In this document: positions 48,143 to 61,010 of the stretch, in pieces
How positions within the stretch are numbered: the stretch's first letter is position 1
Layout: the number at the start of each line of letters is the position of its first letter
Source: Bradysia coprophila
Lineage: Eukaryota > Arthropoda > Insecta > Diptera > Sciaridae
Reading direction: 5' to 3'
Assembly (NCBI RefSeq): GCF_014529535.1
Contig: NC_050738.1
Coordinates: forward strand, 3,604,588-3,668,587
Length of the DNA stretch: 64,000 nucleotides
Notes under the pieces: generated by a model
Seen by the model: only the letters and a program-made list of their open reading frames with translations
What the model was told of the DNA's origin: nothing
Database searches by the model: none
Position numbers and translations under genes: made by a program

Positions 48143-50898
48143 GTTGTAAATTGATTTTTTTTTTTTAATTAATAAACGGTCTGGATGAACAACTTCACTA
48201 ATTTGTTGAGGTTGTCAGTTTGAATATACCAAAAGAAATTATACTTTTGTGTCCGTAGCTATGATTGACGATTAAAGGATTCAATCACTCAATTCTACAC
48301 TGACTCTCAATTTTAGTTAATAAAATTTGAAAATTGGGTAAAAGTGTAAGCAGTAAATTAAACTATCTCTAGTAGACAGTTCCCAACCACAATCTCACTT
48401 TTCCAATTTTTTCTCTCAGTCCATTAGAATTCAACTACGAGCCAAGGATGCAACTATGGAATGTTTCCGTGGAAGAGTGATAGAAAATATTGGTAATGTG
48501 AGGTTAGGTATTGTCTACCAGGGGTATTTCCGAACCCCAAGACTGAACTTTGTTTGATTTTATTTGATTGGTCTACTAATTGAAACAACCCAAAATATTA
48601 TACTGATTTCAAACTGTGATCAATGAAAACAAATCGAAGGTTTTTTTTTATTTTTTTACTTAAATCGTCGATCCGATAAAAATTTTCTAGTTTTTCTGTT
48701 TCGGTTGTTGTTAATAGTAATAAATTCAAAATCTAAAACCTAATGAATTTACTTAAATTTTTTTTATACTAAAATTACTTTCGTCAATCAATATTAATTT
48801 AATCAATTTAATAAGTCACGTGTCGTGTTTTAATTTTTTCATTTTCTTCTTCTTCTTTTTTGTTTAATTTATATTTTTTTTTGTTTATTTCTTCTCTGTC
48901 TATTTTCATTTCTATAGTAATAATCATAATTTTTTCTTTTTATCTTTTATATAAATTTCAATATTTTTTTTATGTTTTTAATGAATTTTATTTACAATAT
49001 TTACTGGTTTTGCGTTCATTTAGTTTTGCTATACAACTTTCTTCTCCTTTTCTTTTTGCTATTTAATTTTTTTCGAGCGAATTTTATAGTAAATTATAAT
49101 ATAAATTTTTGTTTATTTATATTAACTTTTTGTTTGTTTTTTTTTTTAATAATTCTCCTTTTTATTACAATATTTTCTGTTTTCTTTTTTGTTTTATTTA
49201 CATATTGTCGATCTTGAATAATTACCGATTTCAATTTAATTTCTTTTAAATTTAAAATTTAATTTTGCTTTTCATAATTTCATTTGTATTTTGACTAATT
49301 AAAAGTAATTCTTGCATTTCATTTGATTTTTTATCGAAATAAATAGAAACCAAAAGAAAACGTGTAACAATTAAAATATACAGAAAAACCTAAACCTTTC
49401 CGTTAATTAACGAATTGTAACATCGTCATCGAAGTTAATTGAAGCGGCAAATTGAATCACATGAAGAGCGAAGAGTGTACAGTAAAGACAGGAAGGTAAT
49501 ATTTGAATATTTGAATTTATTTAAGAGTTAACTGCTCCCGAAGGACTCAGCTCACTTATCCTATCATAACTGTTCCTATCTAGGTCCCTAATTTGACTTC
49601 TGAAAAAGAAACCGCTCCTACCTGTGTTTACTTTACACTGTTGTAGGAAGCCTAAAATTGATAAGAGAAAAACAAAAATCTGCTCCTTAAAGTCATATCA
49701 GCCTGGACTATAACCTAGATTCTCACAAAATAAGCTGAAAATATATTTGTTCGATCAGTTTATTCAATTTACGTTTCTAAGCATCGAATATCGAAGCACA
49801 GAAACGAAATGGGAGATCAACCCCTAAGAAAAATCTTTGAATGTAAATCTTTGCGGGTTCTATCGACGGTTCTCGAAGTATACTGCTGATTCTACGATCC
49901 CATATTACATTTCTGGGAATTTCATAATTCGAACAATGGAATTATCAGAAATGTAATAGGAGAACGTTAAAGGATCAATAAGCTATTTCAACAGATAGAT
50001 GCAAAGTCCGAGGCAAAATCTACTACTTCATTAATTTTAAACATATTGCTATTTGATAAAGCAAAAGTCAGAATTCATCGCTTATTTTCTTGACCACTTA
50101 AACGGATGACGTTGCCGCAGTAAAAGTCGATTAGTGCGTATTCATAACGTGGTGTACTATACAAACTATCAATGCGATTTATTTACTTCCTAACTTCCTA
50201 ACTGAAGAAGTGGCAGTGTGTTTTCTAAACATGTCAATTTTCGAAAGAAATTACCCAAATCATAATGGCAATGAAATAAAATGTTTGCGTGTTACAAGCT
50301 CTCTACGATTTCGTTTGATTTATAATTATTTTTTTTTTACAAAAGAAAATTTGAACTTGCAATTCTATGAGACGGAAAATTTTCTAGAAAAAAAACAATT
50401 TTCTTCACTCTGCTATTTCTTTGTTGGTCGTATTAAAAAGTTTGAATTTCTTTTATCTAAAATGTTACCCTATTTGCTTTTCGTCTATAAAGCACAAGAT
50501 CTAATTATATTTATGAACATAATAAAGTGGCGCCATTTATTGTTGCCGCATTTGAGTATCTCAATTATTTTAATCTATAAAATTAGAAGAAGACGAAAAG
50601 AAAACAAATTTTGAAATGCCGCAGTTTTTCTTCGTCTTTTTTTTTTAACTTTTCTTTAAGCGTAGATAGTGAACGTTTACGTTTAGTGATAGGAATTTAA
50701 GTGAAATTTCTTTCTATTTAATTTTAAATCTTTGCATTCATTACATCGGCGAAAACAAAGAACCAAAGTTTTTTCGTTTCCGTTAAGATAAAATAATTTT
50801 AAGTTCCAAATTTTAGGACATTTTAATTCCAAATTACACCCTGTATTTTATGTTAATCATTTTTTCCAAATTTTTCTTTTTAATTTTACGATCACAGA
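48143..50898. other. T-rich low-complexity intergenic DNA
   Basis: Homopolymer-rich; no coding or RNA feature recognised. Confidence 0.45.
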
Positions 50899-51111
50899 TA
50901 ATGTCAGCCGAATTTGTGTCTAAGTTTGCTTCAGCTGTTCATCAGCTGGTCCGCTCACACACTCACAATTATCTTATGCACAGATTTGGTTAAACCAGTA
51001 TCACGTGTATGATTGAAACCAGTATAATGTAATATAATCAGTGTGTTTGTATGAGAGGACCAGCTGATAAAACAGCTGAACCAAATTTAGACACAGATTC
51101 GGTTGACGTTA
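50899..51111. mobile_element. Foldback MITE, 213 bp
   Basis: Inverted arms of about 53 bp (ATGTCAGCCGAATTTGTGTC ... / ... GACACAGATTCGGTTGACGT), each containing CAGCTG...CAGCTGGTCC. It abuts the TTAA MITE at 51151. Confidence 0.75.
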
Positions 51112-51150
51112 AGTGTACTTCCAAAAGAAACAAATAAAAAATTGAAAGAC

Positions 51151-51347
51151 TTAACCTTTAACAGGCGTCAGCATATCAATTAGGATAGTTATCGAGTCTA
51201 TTACTTGGTTTAATTGAAGTATTTTGGAGAGACTGAAAATGTTTCAATTAATTTCCACCAAAATGTTTTGCTATTTACGACGAGATCATTTTTTATTTTT
51301 GGCAACGTCCTCGATAACAGGTGATGCTGCCGTCCGTAAAAGGTTAA
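51151..51347 (+). mobile_element. TTAA-bounded MITE, copy 5
   Basis: Ends TTAACCTTTAACAGGCG and CCGTCCGTAAAAGGTTAA; diverged copy with both TTAA intact. Confidence 0.72.
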
Positions 51348-54300
51348 ATGGAATTGATTCTGAGAAACCGAAAAGTATTTTTGTTTAATTTTAATTTTTC
51401 ATTTACTCTTTTTTATCTATTTATAAGTTTAGTTAGGTTGGTAATGTTAATTATTATTTTCTCTCTCTCTCTCTCTTTTCTATTTTTCTACATCTCTCGT
51501 GGTAAATTCATTTTCGTTTTTGTTTTGTCCCTCTCGTTTACTACAATTCACACACACTTCATTTTCTCTAGCATTTTCTATTTTTCGCTTTTGGTTTTTC
51601 TTTTTTTCGGTTTTGTTATTTTCGAAGAACAACAATTTTTAAGTGAAGTCTTGATTTATCACTCTGGCAACGTTTTTCTTCAATCTTTTATCCAAAAATT
51701 CGCTAGACGTTTTCTTTTACTTCGGACATCTACTTTGATTGTAAATTCAATTAATTAATATTCAAATGATGTGTGTTACTATGTAAGGTATAAGATGGAA
51801 ATATTCAATGAATTCATTTTTTTGTTACTCACTATGACGGATGCATATTTTGTTGTTGTTTAATTAATGGACTGAATGGAACCGGCCTTTAATGTTTCAG
51901 CAAAATTTTAATAAAAATATTTGAGGCTCTTTTACCGGGCGAAAAAAAGTGTAAATAAAATCGCTCCTAGTGCTTGTTCGTATTTGTACAATAGGGACCA
52001 CGACCAAGAAACACAAGCAATTTTGCTTAGACAATGAAGAAAACCAAAAGCCTTACAAATAATTGAAACTGTTGACAGTTGCGCTAGCTTTTAAATTTAA
52101 AAAAAAAGTTATTTCTTTCAAATTTCAAAGAGCATTTATGTAAAGATTTAGTAGTAAAAATAGTAGGAAAAGGCTTACAAAATTGTAGTGTAGCAATTTA
52201 CTTAATTTGGGACGCAATGCGGCGGGTGTAACTTTTGCATTTAAATATTTTTTTGTTTTTATTATAAATATCGCCTGTTTCATTCAAAACATTTTTGATT
52301 TAAATTTTCGTTTACCGTAGCCTAAAATGGAAATAAGCAGTTTAGATGGTATCATTTCATTCAGCTGTGATGCTATTCGGAATGGACAGTTAGATAGTGA
52401 TTTTATGTGTTTTATGAAGCCAGCATTCAAGTATAACGGCCACAGAAACAATTATTTTTTGGTTGATAAAATTTAAATAAATTTTGAAGGAAGCAAATAA
52501 AAATATTGAAGCGATCGGGTCATTGGAATGTATATCACTTTCGTCTTTTGTACGTTAGAAGCACAAATCAAAGCTCATTTTCGCAACAGCATTTTGATTA
52601 ATTTAATAATAAGCAAAGAAAGGCATCAGGATCAGGAGTGAGTATGATCCCACAATAGAAATATTCCTCATTGGAGTTGGTATAAACATCTCCTTCAAAA
52701 CTATTCAACAAAACGAAATCTAGCTAGCAACTCAGACATTTTACGTATTTAAGGAAAGCAACAGCACAATAATTTTGGCTGGATTAATAGCAGAGATGGA
52801 CACCTTCCAAGTATCCACCTTATGCCTCGATTAATCAAAAATTATTTTTTTTTATTTTTGTTGTTCGGAAATATACCTGTATTTCGTTGTTCCGCATTAA
52901 GACTGGACGATTTTTTTCAGCTAATAAAATGAAAGCAAAATAAAATGATCGAGTCTGGTTTTTGACAATTGAAATTCCAGACTCGATCATTTTATTTTGC
53001 TTTTACCTTAATGGCAGAAAATGATCTTCATGGATTTTAAAAAAATATGTAGAATGCTAAGACACGAACCGAGAGGTAGACAATTCTTCGTCGTCTAAAA
53101 AAAATCTTTGAAAATTCGTATAAGACTTTCAGAAAGATCGTTAAAAAATGGAAAACTCCTCAATGAAAATACTGCTGTAAAAGAAAATGCGTTGAAAGTC
53201 TCCGATAATCCTCTGCACCCGCCAATTAACGATTGTCTGCCTCTCTCGTCACGTGAACTAAATAAATGATTGTTTGTCATCAAACCTGTTTGCTTTGAAC
53301 ATATTTTGTAAATTAATATTTCGAATGCTTAGAATCGTATTACGACACGATCATTCGTTTAAAAAGGTGGAAAAACAGACTTTGTACGTAGGCGACGCAA
53401 AGGCGGAACATGCTGGTTACGTAGAAGAAAGGATCTTCCTTCTTTTTCTTTTGAACCAAAGAGTAAGAGATGAGGAATCACCAATATGCTCCACATTTTC
53501 GTCAATTATTAATCACAACAAAGGGAAAATGATTTTGTTTGTTTGTAATTGTTTTTGAGGCCCTGTATTCAATTTTACATATTTACGTAATAAAACAAAA
53601 ATGGTGAAATGTTGGCACACATATTAACAAATCGCTGATTCCGCATTTTTCTCTTTAACCCGAATACTAAATTGCTCATTTTTTTTTTTTTTAAATGGAC
53701 ACAATTACCGTATGACACTCACAATTTATAATCATTCGCTCTTCCCCTCAATAAGAAGATCAGTGTTGTGGTCCAGATCGTTGTGTAATCGGAAAATGGT
53801 TTCGCTTGCTGTTCACTTTTTTGATATTTTAACAATCTCAAGTTTCAAAGAACAAAAATCAAGTTTCGCAGTGAGTTGCGGAAAATGTGTATTTTTCAAT
53901 CAGAAGTCAAATATTTTGTGTCAACATTGATTTTTACTGTCAGAAATGATTGTATGTGGCACGACACGAAATGAATGACGAGATCCAGTTCTTGTAATAT
54001 AATATCCGCCATTTATGCCTTATCGGGAGGTAGTGTCTATTGTCTCCAATCTCATTTTGGTTTTAAGAACTTGTCAGAAGTGTGGAAATTTTGCTCTGAA
54101 TTCAGAACTCTGAGAGATGGACAACATGATGAGATTTTATCGGAAAAAGAATTTTCCAGCGTTCCCCGATGCTTCTGAGTGCCAGAAAATAGTCATTTAT
54201 ATGACACTAAGAGATTACATGATTTATATGATTAAAAGCCCAGCTATTGTGTGAATTTTGCTGTTGCGAGACGATGCTGAGATCAATAAACGCTCGAAAA

Positions 54301-55603
54301 CTTGTTTTATCCCAAGTTAAGTTACTTACTCCGAACGTCCGAAGAAGTACTTGAGGAGTGGAACTACTCTTTTGACTAAAAGAAAGGAAATCCTAATGTG
54401 CACACTGCGCCAAAAAATCAAACAAAATTTAACTGGCAATGGGTTAATATTAACACAGTCATTAACTACTGAGTAAAAGAAGCAGCGGCGCATTGATGGT
54501 ACTGTTGCACGTTGAATTAGACGCACATGTGATGTGAACAGCGAACTAATTATAAACACAACGACCCGGACTCTATCTTCATTCGTAGGTCAAAAATCTT
54601 TTATTTGTTTCTGGTTCTGTTGAAAGTGGTTGTTTTGTTTGTGCAGAATAGACATTTTTCTTTGTAATTAAATTTATTTTTGTTTTTAAGTTTTACTTTT
54701 AAAGGTATATAATATATATATCAAGATTTTTCTGTTTTTCTGGTTTATATCTAGATAATTTTGCTGCTTCGGTTTTGCTCTTCTCTCTCCCTCTCTTTAG
54801 TTAAATTAATTCTTTTAGTTCGTCATCACACAATTTCCTTTTCCCATTTTTTTTTCTCTTCTAATATAATTCGTATGTTTCCGGCGTGTAAATTCAACGG
54901 TTTTTCTTTAAATTTTAGTTTAGTGAACGATTTTCGAAACAAAAAAACGAGAAAATGGAGCAGAAATGTAAAATGTTAATATCATCGAAAATAGTAACTG
55001 ATTTGCTTGTCTTTACTCAATGTTTTCACTTACTTATAATTAGATATACAAACGTAATTGTAACATTTTTGATTGTTTAACGAAATTTATGACTTAAAAT
55101 ATTCTACCCGTGACACACACACACACCCATCAACCAGTCACACTTCCACTCCATTTTTCATTTTTCAACCAATTTAATTTTTCTTTTGTTTCAAAATGTT
55201 TTGTTTCCTTTATTCGTTTTTTATCACCTATTCACACACACACACAGCACACATATTCAATCAGTATCACTCTGGCTCAGTGCCAGAAGAAGCCATGCAC
55301 ACAATATATAAATTGATAACAACATCTCTAAATACAGATCTTGTAGATCGATTTCGGCTATCGTTATATGTTTTTTGTTGGTTTTAATGTTGCATATCCT
55401 CTATACACATAATATCAACAACAGCAACAAAACCATTTTCGTTCACATTGATCGGTATTGGTTGCCGTATCAACCATAACAGTAAATTTCTTCAACGAAT
55501 AATGCTTATCAATTTCGGAATGTTGGTTCGATGATTGCAAATTGATGGCATTATTGTCGCTCCCCCGCGATTATCGACTGTCGCGAGCGGAGCGAGGCCG
55601 TCC
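51348..55603. other. Intergenic, low-complexity, microsatellites
   Basis: No gene recognised. Simple repeats include (CT)n near 51460-51476 and (CA)n near 55113-55126 and 55231-55245. Confidence 0.45.
52932..53003. repeat. Perfect 27-bp-arm hairpin
   Basis: Arms 52932-52958 and 52977-53003 are perfect complements (core ATGATCGAGTCTGG / CCAGACTCGATCAT), with an 18-nt loop. Confidence 0.9.
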
Positions 55604-56985
55604 CTAACTGGACGTCGACGCAATTGGTGATACAGGGGATAATGGACTACGGGCTGAATCTCTTGGACAGCCAGATAATGTTATCACTAATTTGCGTGAA
55701 CCGGCATGGTCGCGATGTTCACATAGCCAAACGCCTTGCCATGTGCCCAGTGATAGTTTACCGTCGCTGATTGGAATTGTCAGTGAGCTACCAAGGAAAC
55801 ATGCTTTGACGTGGGCAGGCTGTAAAGACACAATAAACGAAAAAAAAATGCCGAAGTTAAATTGCGATCGAAAATAAAAGAATTTGATGAACATAAGTAC
55901 CATATCATCGGGACCTTCACAACTGTGTCTATATGGCAATCCTTCTGGAACTATTTTATTTAACATCATTTCCATATCATCCCTAAAATAAACATTTTTA
56001 TTGGTTAGCATTTAGATCGATCACAGAAAGTAACTTGAACCTTCAAGTTTGAACCTTTTAGAAACGACTAATTATCTGTTATCGGAATCAATGACAAAAA
56101 TAAGCGAATTGCTCTGAGTGATTTTGCATTATATAGCATTACAGATTGCTTAAACAAACGAAGTAAAAGATTGCGTATCAAACTACTGATGATCATTGTT
56201 TAAACAAAAGAAGTAGTAGATTGTATGCGATACACTTGACGTTAATAAGAGGTTCAATTTAGAAGTAGAATTTAGATTGAAGACAAATGTCGGTCGCTCT
56301 TTATTTTGTCTATGATCAGAAACTTTCGTAGATTAAAGAAAAATCATTGAACACAGTTCAGGATGAAATCTTCTATATTGGTAGAACAACTTGAAAAAGT
56401 AGTGAAGCTTCTGAAGATTCTTTCGACAAAATTCGTGGAGAATCATATTTTTTGTGCTATTGTAACTACTTAAGCGATCTTATTTCTTGGACATTTGTAG
56501 TACAGTGGATGTCAATAAAATTTAATTAGAAAAATGCGTCAGCTGGTTTTCACCTGGTCTATTAATACAAACAAAACTGCGTTTACTTCTTTACACTGGT
56601 GAAACAGTTACACGGAGTCGCGTGTGGAAGTGGTAAAACCGTATAAAGTGGGATAAACAGTTTTGTTTGATGTAAATTTCACTGACGTCCTCTGTAATTT
56701 TTGGGATTCCAACGGAATAAACCTTTTGGTATCTTGTGAACCTTAGAATTTCCGACTTATTCCTTTGTCAATTTAATCCGCTTGGCATGACGCACGCGAC
56801 GATTTAGTCTATTATGTAAGGTATATTTAACAGAAATTGAGATAGACCAGCAATAAGAAGTGAAAAACAGTACTGACGAGAAAATTTAGTCCTTTTGGCT
56901 ATTGTAAATACATCTAATTTCAACTATTACCTGACATCTGGATCCCAGCTTTCATTTAAAGCTAAACTTGCTGATGTGTGTAGAA
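55604..56985 (-). CDS. YjbQ/UPF0047 family protein, 5' partial
   Basis: Three 3' exons, 56931-56985, 55901-55982 and 55604-55819, join in phase. Conserved family blocks appear in order: HTSASLALNESWDPDV, DDMEMMLNKIVPEG, YRHSCEGPDDMPAH, LGSSLTIPISDGKLSLGTWQ and LCEHRDHAGSRK. The His residues in HTSAS, YRH, PAH and EHRDH are the likely metal/active-site set. The bacterial homologue YjbQ has been reported to have weak thiamin-phosphate-synthase activity; the animal role is unknown. The C-terminus carries about 20 extra Ser/Pro-rich residues (CPRDSARSPLSPVSP...). The exon(s) for the first 45-50 residues were not found; they may lie far upstream on the minus strand or beyond 64000. Confidence 0.88.
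56049..56256 (-). mobile_element. Diverged TTAA-family MITE, copy 6
   Basis: Ends TTGAACCTTTTAGAAACG and AAGAGGTTCAA; internal ATCTGTTATCGGAATCAATG and AAGTA.TAGATTG motifs match the family. Confidence 0.55.
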
Positions 56986-59900
56986 CTGCAAAAGAAGAAA
57001 AAGAGAAAATTTTAGCAATGAGATATTTCAACGAAAAACCTTTTTTTCAGAATAAACCAAGCCAACCAACTTTCTAATCCAATTCGATTCAACGAAAAAC
57101 CGTGTTACAAAAATGTACGATGTCATAAGCCACATTTAATAGAGCAATTGCAATCCGAAAACATTATCACATGAAAAAGGATACATCCAGCATTTTCACA
57201 CTGCAAATTGAACAGAGTCCACTCAATTCTTTTACATTTAAACAGAGAGGATATTGTAGAGCTTTTATGTTGTTATATATACGTTGCATGGTTGCATTTT
57301 CTATTGCTATGTTTTAACATTTGAATTGTCTGTATAACTTATGAAATACGACAACTTTCGAGTTCTTCCATTTCTTCTTGTACGAGAAATCAGAGTGTTC
57401 ATTATTTCGAGTTTGCGGAAGCAAACCGGCAGTGCAATTGTGCTAAATGAAATAACATTCAGATGACGTTCATATAGATAATGGGATAGGTGTGGACGTT
57501 TTATTTAATTATTATTTATGCAATTAATGTAGCGTGTTTCATCTGTTAGATATGAATAAAATTAAATTTAACAAAAATACCATCGCTGAACAAAAGGATA
57601 TATCGGCGGTTCAATTTTACCTCGAATTCTATGCCATATGGCGAATGGAATATAAAATTTTGCGTTCAATTTTTCTGACTGTCTCCTACTCAAATATGGT
57701 AAATTAGAAAGGATAAAACTCGGGATAAACCTTTTGGAAATATTAAAACTGCTGTGCCAGATTACAAATAGTTAATAGGACGACAACCAACAACAATTAA
57801 AGTGGGAAAAAAGTAGCGGTAACAGTGAATTTCTTTGCGAATTTAATTTTATTACAATTGTAGGCAGTCATTAGGCGTTAACTGCCTGTAATATCTCCTA
57901 CACTCGTAATTCTGCAGTCATAATTATCGTGAGTCCTCAACAAAAAAAAATGGCACGCAAGTATCAAGGAACAAGGATTAATAACTTCTAACTATCCAAA
58001 AATCAGAATGCTCAACTGTCTCGAGATAGTGAAGTAGCTCTGGTCGATCAACTAGCAAGAATATCTTGAACTTATTCGCCTTTCGTACCACTTAGAGTGA
58101 ACAAGTTCTACATATCCTGAACCGAATCAAAAAGAATAAGACATGTGGGCGAGTAAAATAGGCTCAATGGCTGATTTTTGGAAATTTTTTATTTTGCTGA
58201 GAGGGAGGCTTGTAGAGGGTTGAAGGACGTAATGTACTATTGTTGTCTAGCGGTCAGAAAACGACTCATTACAGTCTAGCTTAAAACCAGTTTTTCGCAT
58301 TTTCTGGCCACAAGTAAACAAATTACGGAACTGTCTTGCTGAAAATTTTTTCGTTTCGATGTGCACCATATTTCGGTTCGAAATCTAAACATCCTCCAAC
58401 AAAAAATGTCGCAGGAAAACAGTACACAGACAAAAAATTTGGTGATTGAAATTTAAGGTCCGTATGGGATTACATAAGATTTGTTAACGACGGTTAGGGT
58501 TTGTATTTTAATCCCACGTGGACTTTTTTCTCTGTAAGAACGGTTCTAAATAACCTCCGAAGTGGTTTTTTACGTAGTAGATGTTGTCACATTAAAAAAA
58601 ACTTTAATTTTACTAGCTCGAAATGTAATGAAAGAAATTTCTGAGGGATTAAACTTTAATTCCAAAAAAGATTCGGTCGCGTTCAGTGAACATCTGTTGT
58701 TTTACCGTCTTTGTTTTTGCTATACTATGGAAATTGTTGGCATAACAACCGCACACCGACAATGAAGCTAACAACATCCTCGCCGTTCCCATTAAGTAGC
58801 TTCCTTCACTTAATAAACTCATACCGAAAAAATATATTTCCTTAAAATGTTCACAGATCCAAAAAATTCTTGGAATTTAACGGTTAAATTTCATACAATA
58901 ACAACTAATTCAGTACTTTTAAAGTTCCGCGGTACCTGCTGCACCAGCGATCAATAAAATATCTTTACTTCCGCATTATGTGTCCCAATAGTAAGGTAGA
59001 AGGAGCAAGCCACTTGTAAGCGCTCGTGAAACAAAAGTAAACTTTTCACGCGAAATGTAATAATTTAAATGTGCCTTCTGTAGCGTACCAACCATAAAGC
59101 GAAGAATATTAAAAATTATCAAAAAAAGGAAAAGAAATCGATAGGTATGTTATGTGGAACTGTGCTCTACATTTCTTCTGATATTTCACATCCAAGGAGG
59201 TGGGAACGAGTGTTCCTTTTTGTCTTCGAGTACTACGAATCAATTAGTAATTGCACGCTGTATGCCGTTACAAAATCTTATAATGCCAATTGTATGAGTA
59301 GATTTTATACTAAATTAAAGCCGACATCAACATTATTAGAAATGTTAACACATTTCCTGGTATATTCTCTTCGCGTTACAGTGTGACATGGAACATAAAT
59401 GTGTAAGTAAATAAGAAATGTCGAGTTACAACTCCTTTACGAAGAAAAAAAAACAAATTGTAAATATGAAAAATCATCTAATTACTAATTACCAACTACT
59501 ATACACTACGCGATGTGTTAGCAAACTTTTTTTTTTATTTATAAACCGTAATAATTCCCACGTATTACCTTACCCTACCTACCAACCTACCTACATAAAT
59601 TTATAAAATATGCATACGTACAAATTTAACACGCACAATTTAAAAAGACGAATATTGGATGGATGTGTAGTGTATTGGATAGATATGGGGAGTCCTTTTT
59701 ATAACAATGACGTAATTTCTTTTTCGGGTATTTTTTTTGTGTTATTTGCAACTTATAATTTGTATTTAAGTATGTCAAACAAATAAAAGTTTACCGCGGC
59801 ATAAAATTGTAAATATGTCTGTGTCAATCATGCACGGATATATCAAATGAATATGGAAAAATGAGCGATAAATTTGAGTTATGAGTTATGATATCAACTA

Positions 59901-60350
59901 TCAAGGATTAATTTCGAAATTCTACAGTAGAGAGCCTTTAGAGGAAACTCAGACCCAGATCGGCTATGACTTTTTGTTCCCCACTTCCTACCCATTTATA
60001 TTTTTTTTAAATGAAGTTCGTATTATCCGAAGGTTGAACTCAAATTCGGTTTAACGGAAGTAGGAGAAAGTTAAGATTGTTGTGATTCCATCGGATTTCA
60101 AAATAAGGAGAACTTATAATGCACTGAACAGGTAACGTTTACTGTTCAGTAACATATAAGACTCAAATTCAAAACTTTAGTATCATGTCACCTATAGTTA
60201 TAATTCAAAAGATTTAGAAGTTTCGTCAAATTGAGGTGCATCGAACGACTTCAAATTTAAATATTGAAGAAAGAAAGACTTTGAATCCGTGCCACAGGAG
60301 AGTTAGCGCCTTGGAGAAAGGACATTTCTACACGGTCAATATCGTCAGGA
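56986..60350. other. No gene seen
   Basis: AT-rich; expected to hold an intron or 5' exon of the YjbQ gene, but no such exon could be identified. Confidence 0.4.
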
Positions 60351-60562
60351 ACGATACTTTCGTTTTTAAGACGATAATATCGATTTTTGGTCGATAACAT
60401 CGTTTATTGAACGATAATATCGTTTATTGGACTATAATATCGTTTATTGGACGATAATATCGTTTATTGGACGATAATATCGTTTTTTGAACGATAATAT
60501 CGTTTATTGGACGATAATATCGTTTATTGGACGATAATATCGTTTATTGAACGAAAATATCG
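60351..60562. repeat. Minisatellite, 20-bp palindrome-bearing unit, about 11 copies
   Basis: Unit ACGATAATATCGTTTATTGG in register from 60371 to about 60561 (ten copies), with one degenerate copy at 60351. Each unit holds the inverted repeat ACGATA-A-TATCGT. Confidence 0.95.
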
Positions 60563-60584
60563 TTCGTGAGTCACAAATCGTGAC

Positions 60585-60741
60585 TATACAGCCAAGGACA
60601 GTCAAAAAAGTGCATTTTTATGATTTTCGTGTTTATCGATTTCAGCTGTTTTAACAATACAAATTACCATGGCAAAACAGCTGAAATCGATGAAACACGT
60701 ATAGAATAAAAATGCACTTTTTTGACTGTCCCAGGCTGTAT
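60585..60741. mobile_element. Foldback hairpin element beside the minisatellite
   Basis: Arms of about 65 bp: TACAGCCAAGGACAGTCAAA ... CAGCTGTTTT and its complement AAAACAGCTG ... GACTGTCCCAGGCTGTA; loop of about 20 bp near 60653-60673. Confidence 0.85.
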
Positions 60742-60849
60742 TGATTTCGTAGTAATGTCGTCTCCCCTAGGGTAGACGCTACTTCTACTGTGGAACAGAT
60801 TAAAAGCCTTAATTTATTGAATATTGACATTTGACGTCTTGGCCGTTAA

Positions 60850-61010
60850 GAAGACCTATAATCTGTTATCGACAGCGACGATAATAATAAACGATAAGAT
60901 AGTAAGATAATAACATGGGAGTATGTATGACATGAAGTAAAAGATTCAAATTACTTGAAACCAGCGAGTTTCTTATCAGAAGAAGTAATAGATTCAATAA
61001 AATTGTTTAA
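60850..61010 (-). mobile_element. Degenerate TTAA-family MITE
   Basis: ATAATCTGTTATCGACAGCGACG then AAGTAAAAGATTCAAATTAC and AGAAGTAATAGATTC follow the family order; ends eroded. Confidence 0.45.

Noticed and set aside
48860..49217. Hydrophobic membrane-like ORFs
   Set aside because: Composition follows T homopolymers; not protein-like.
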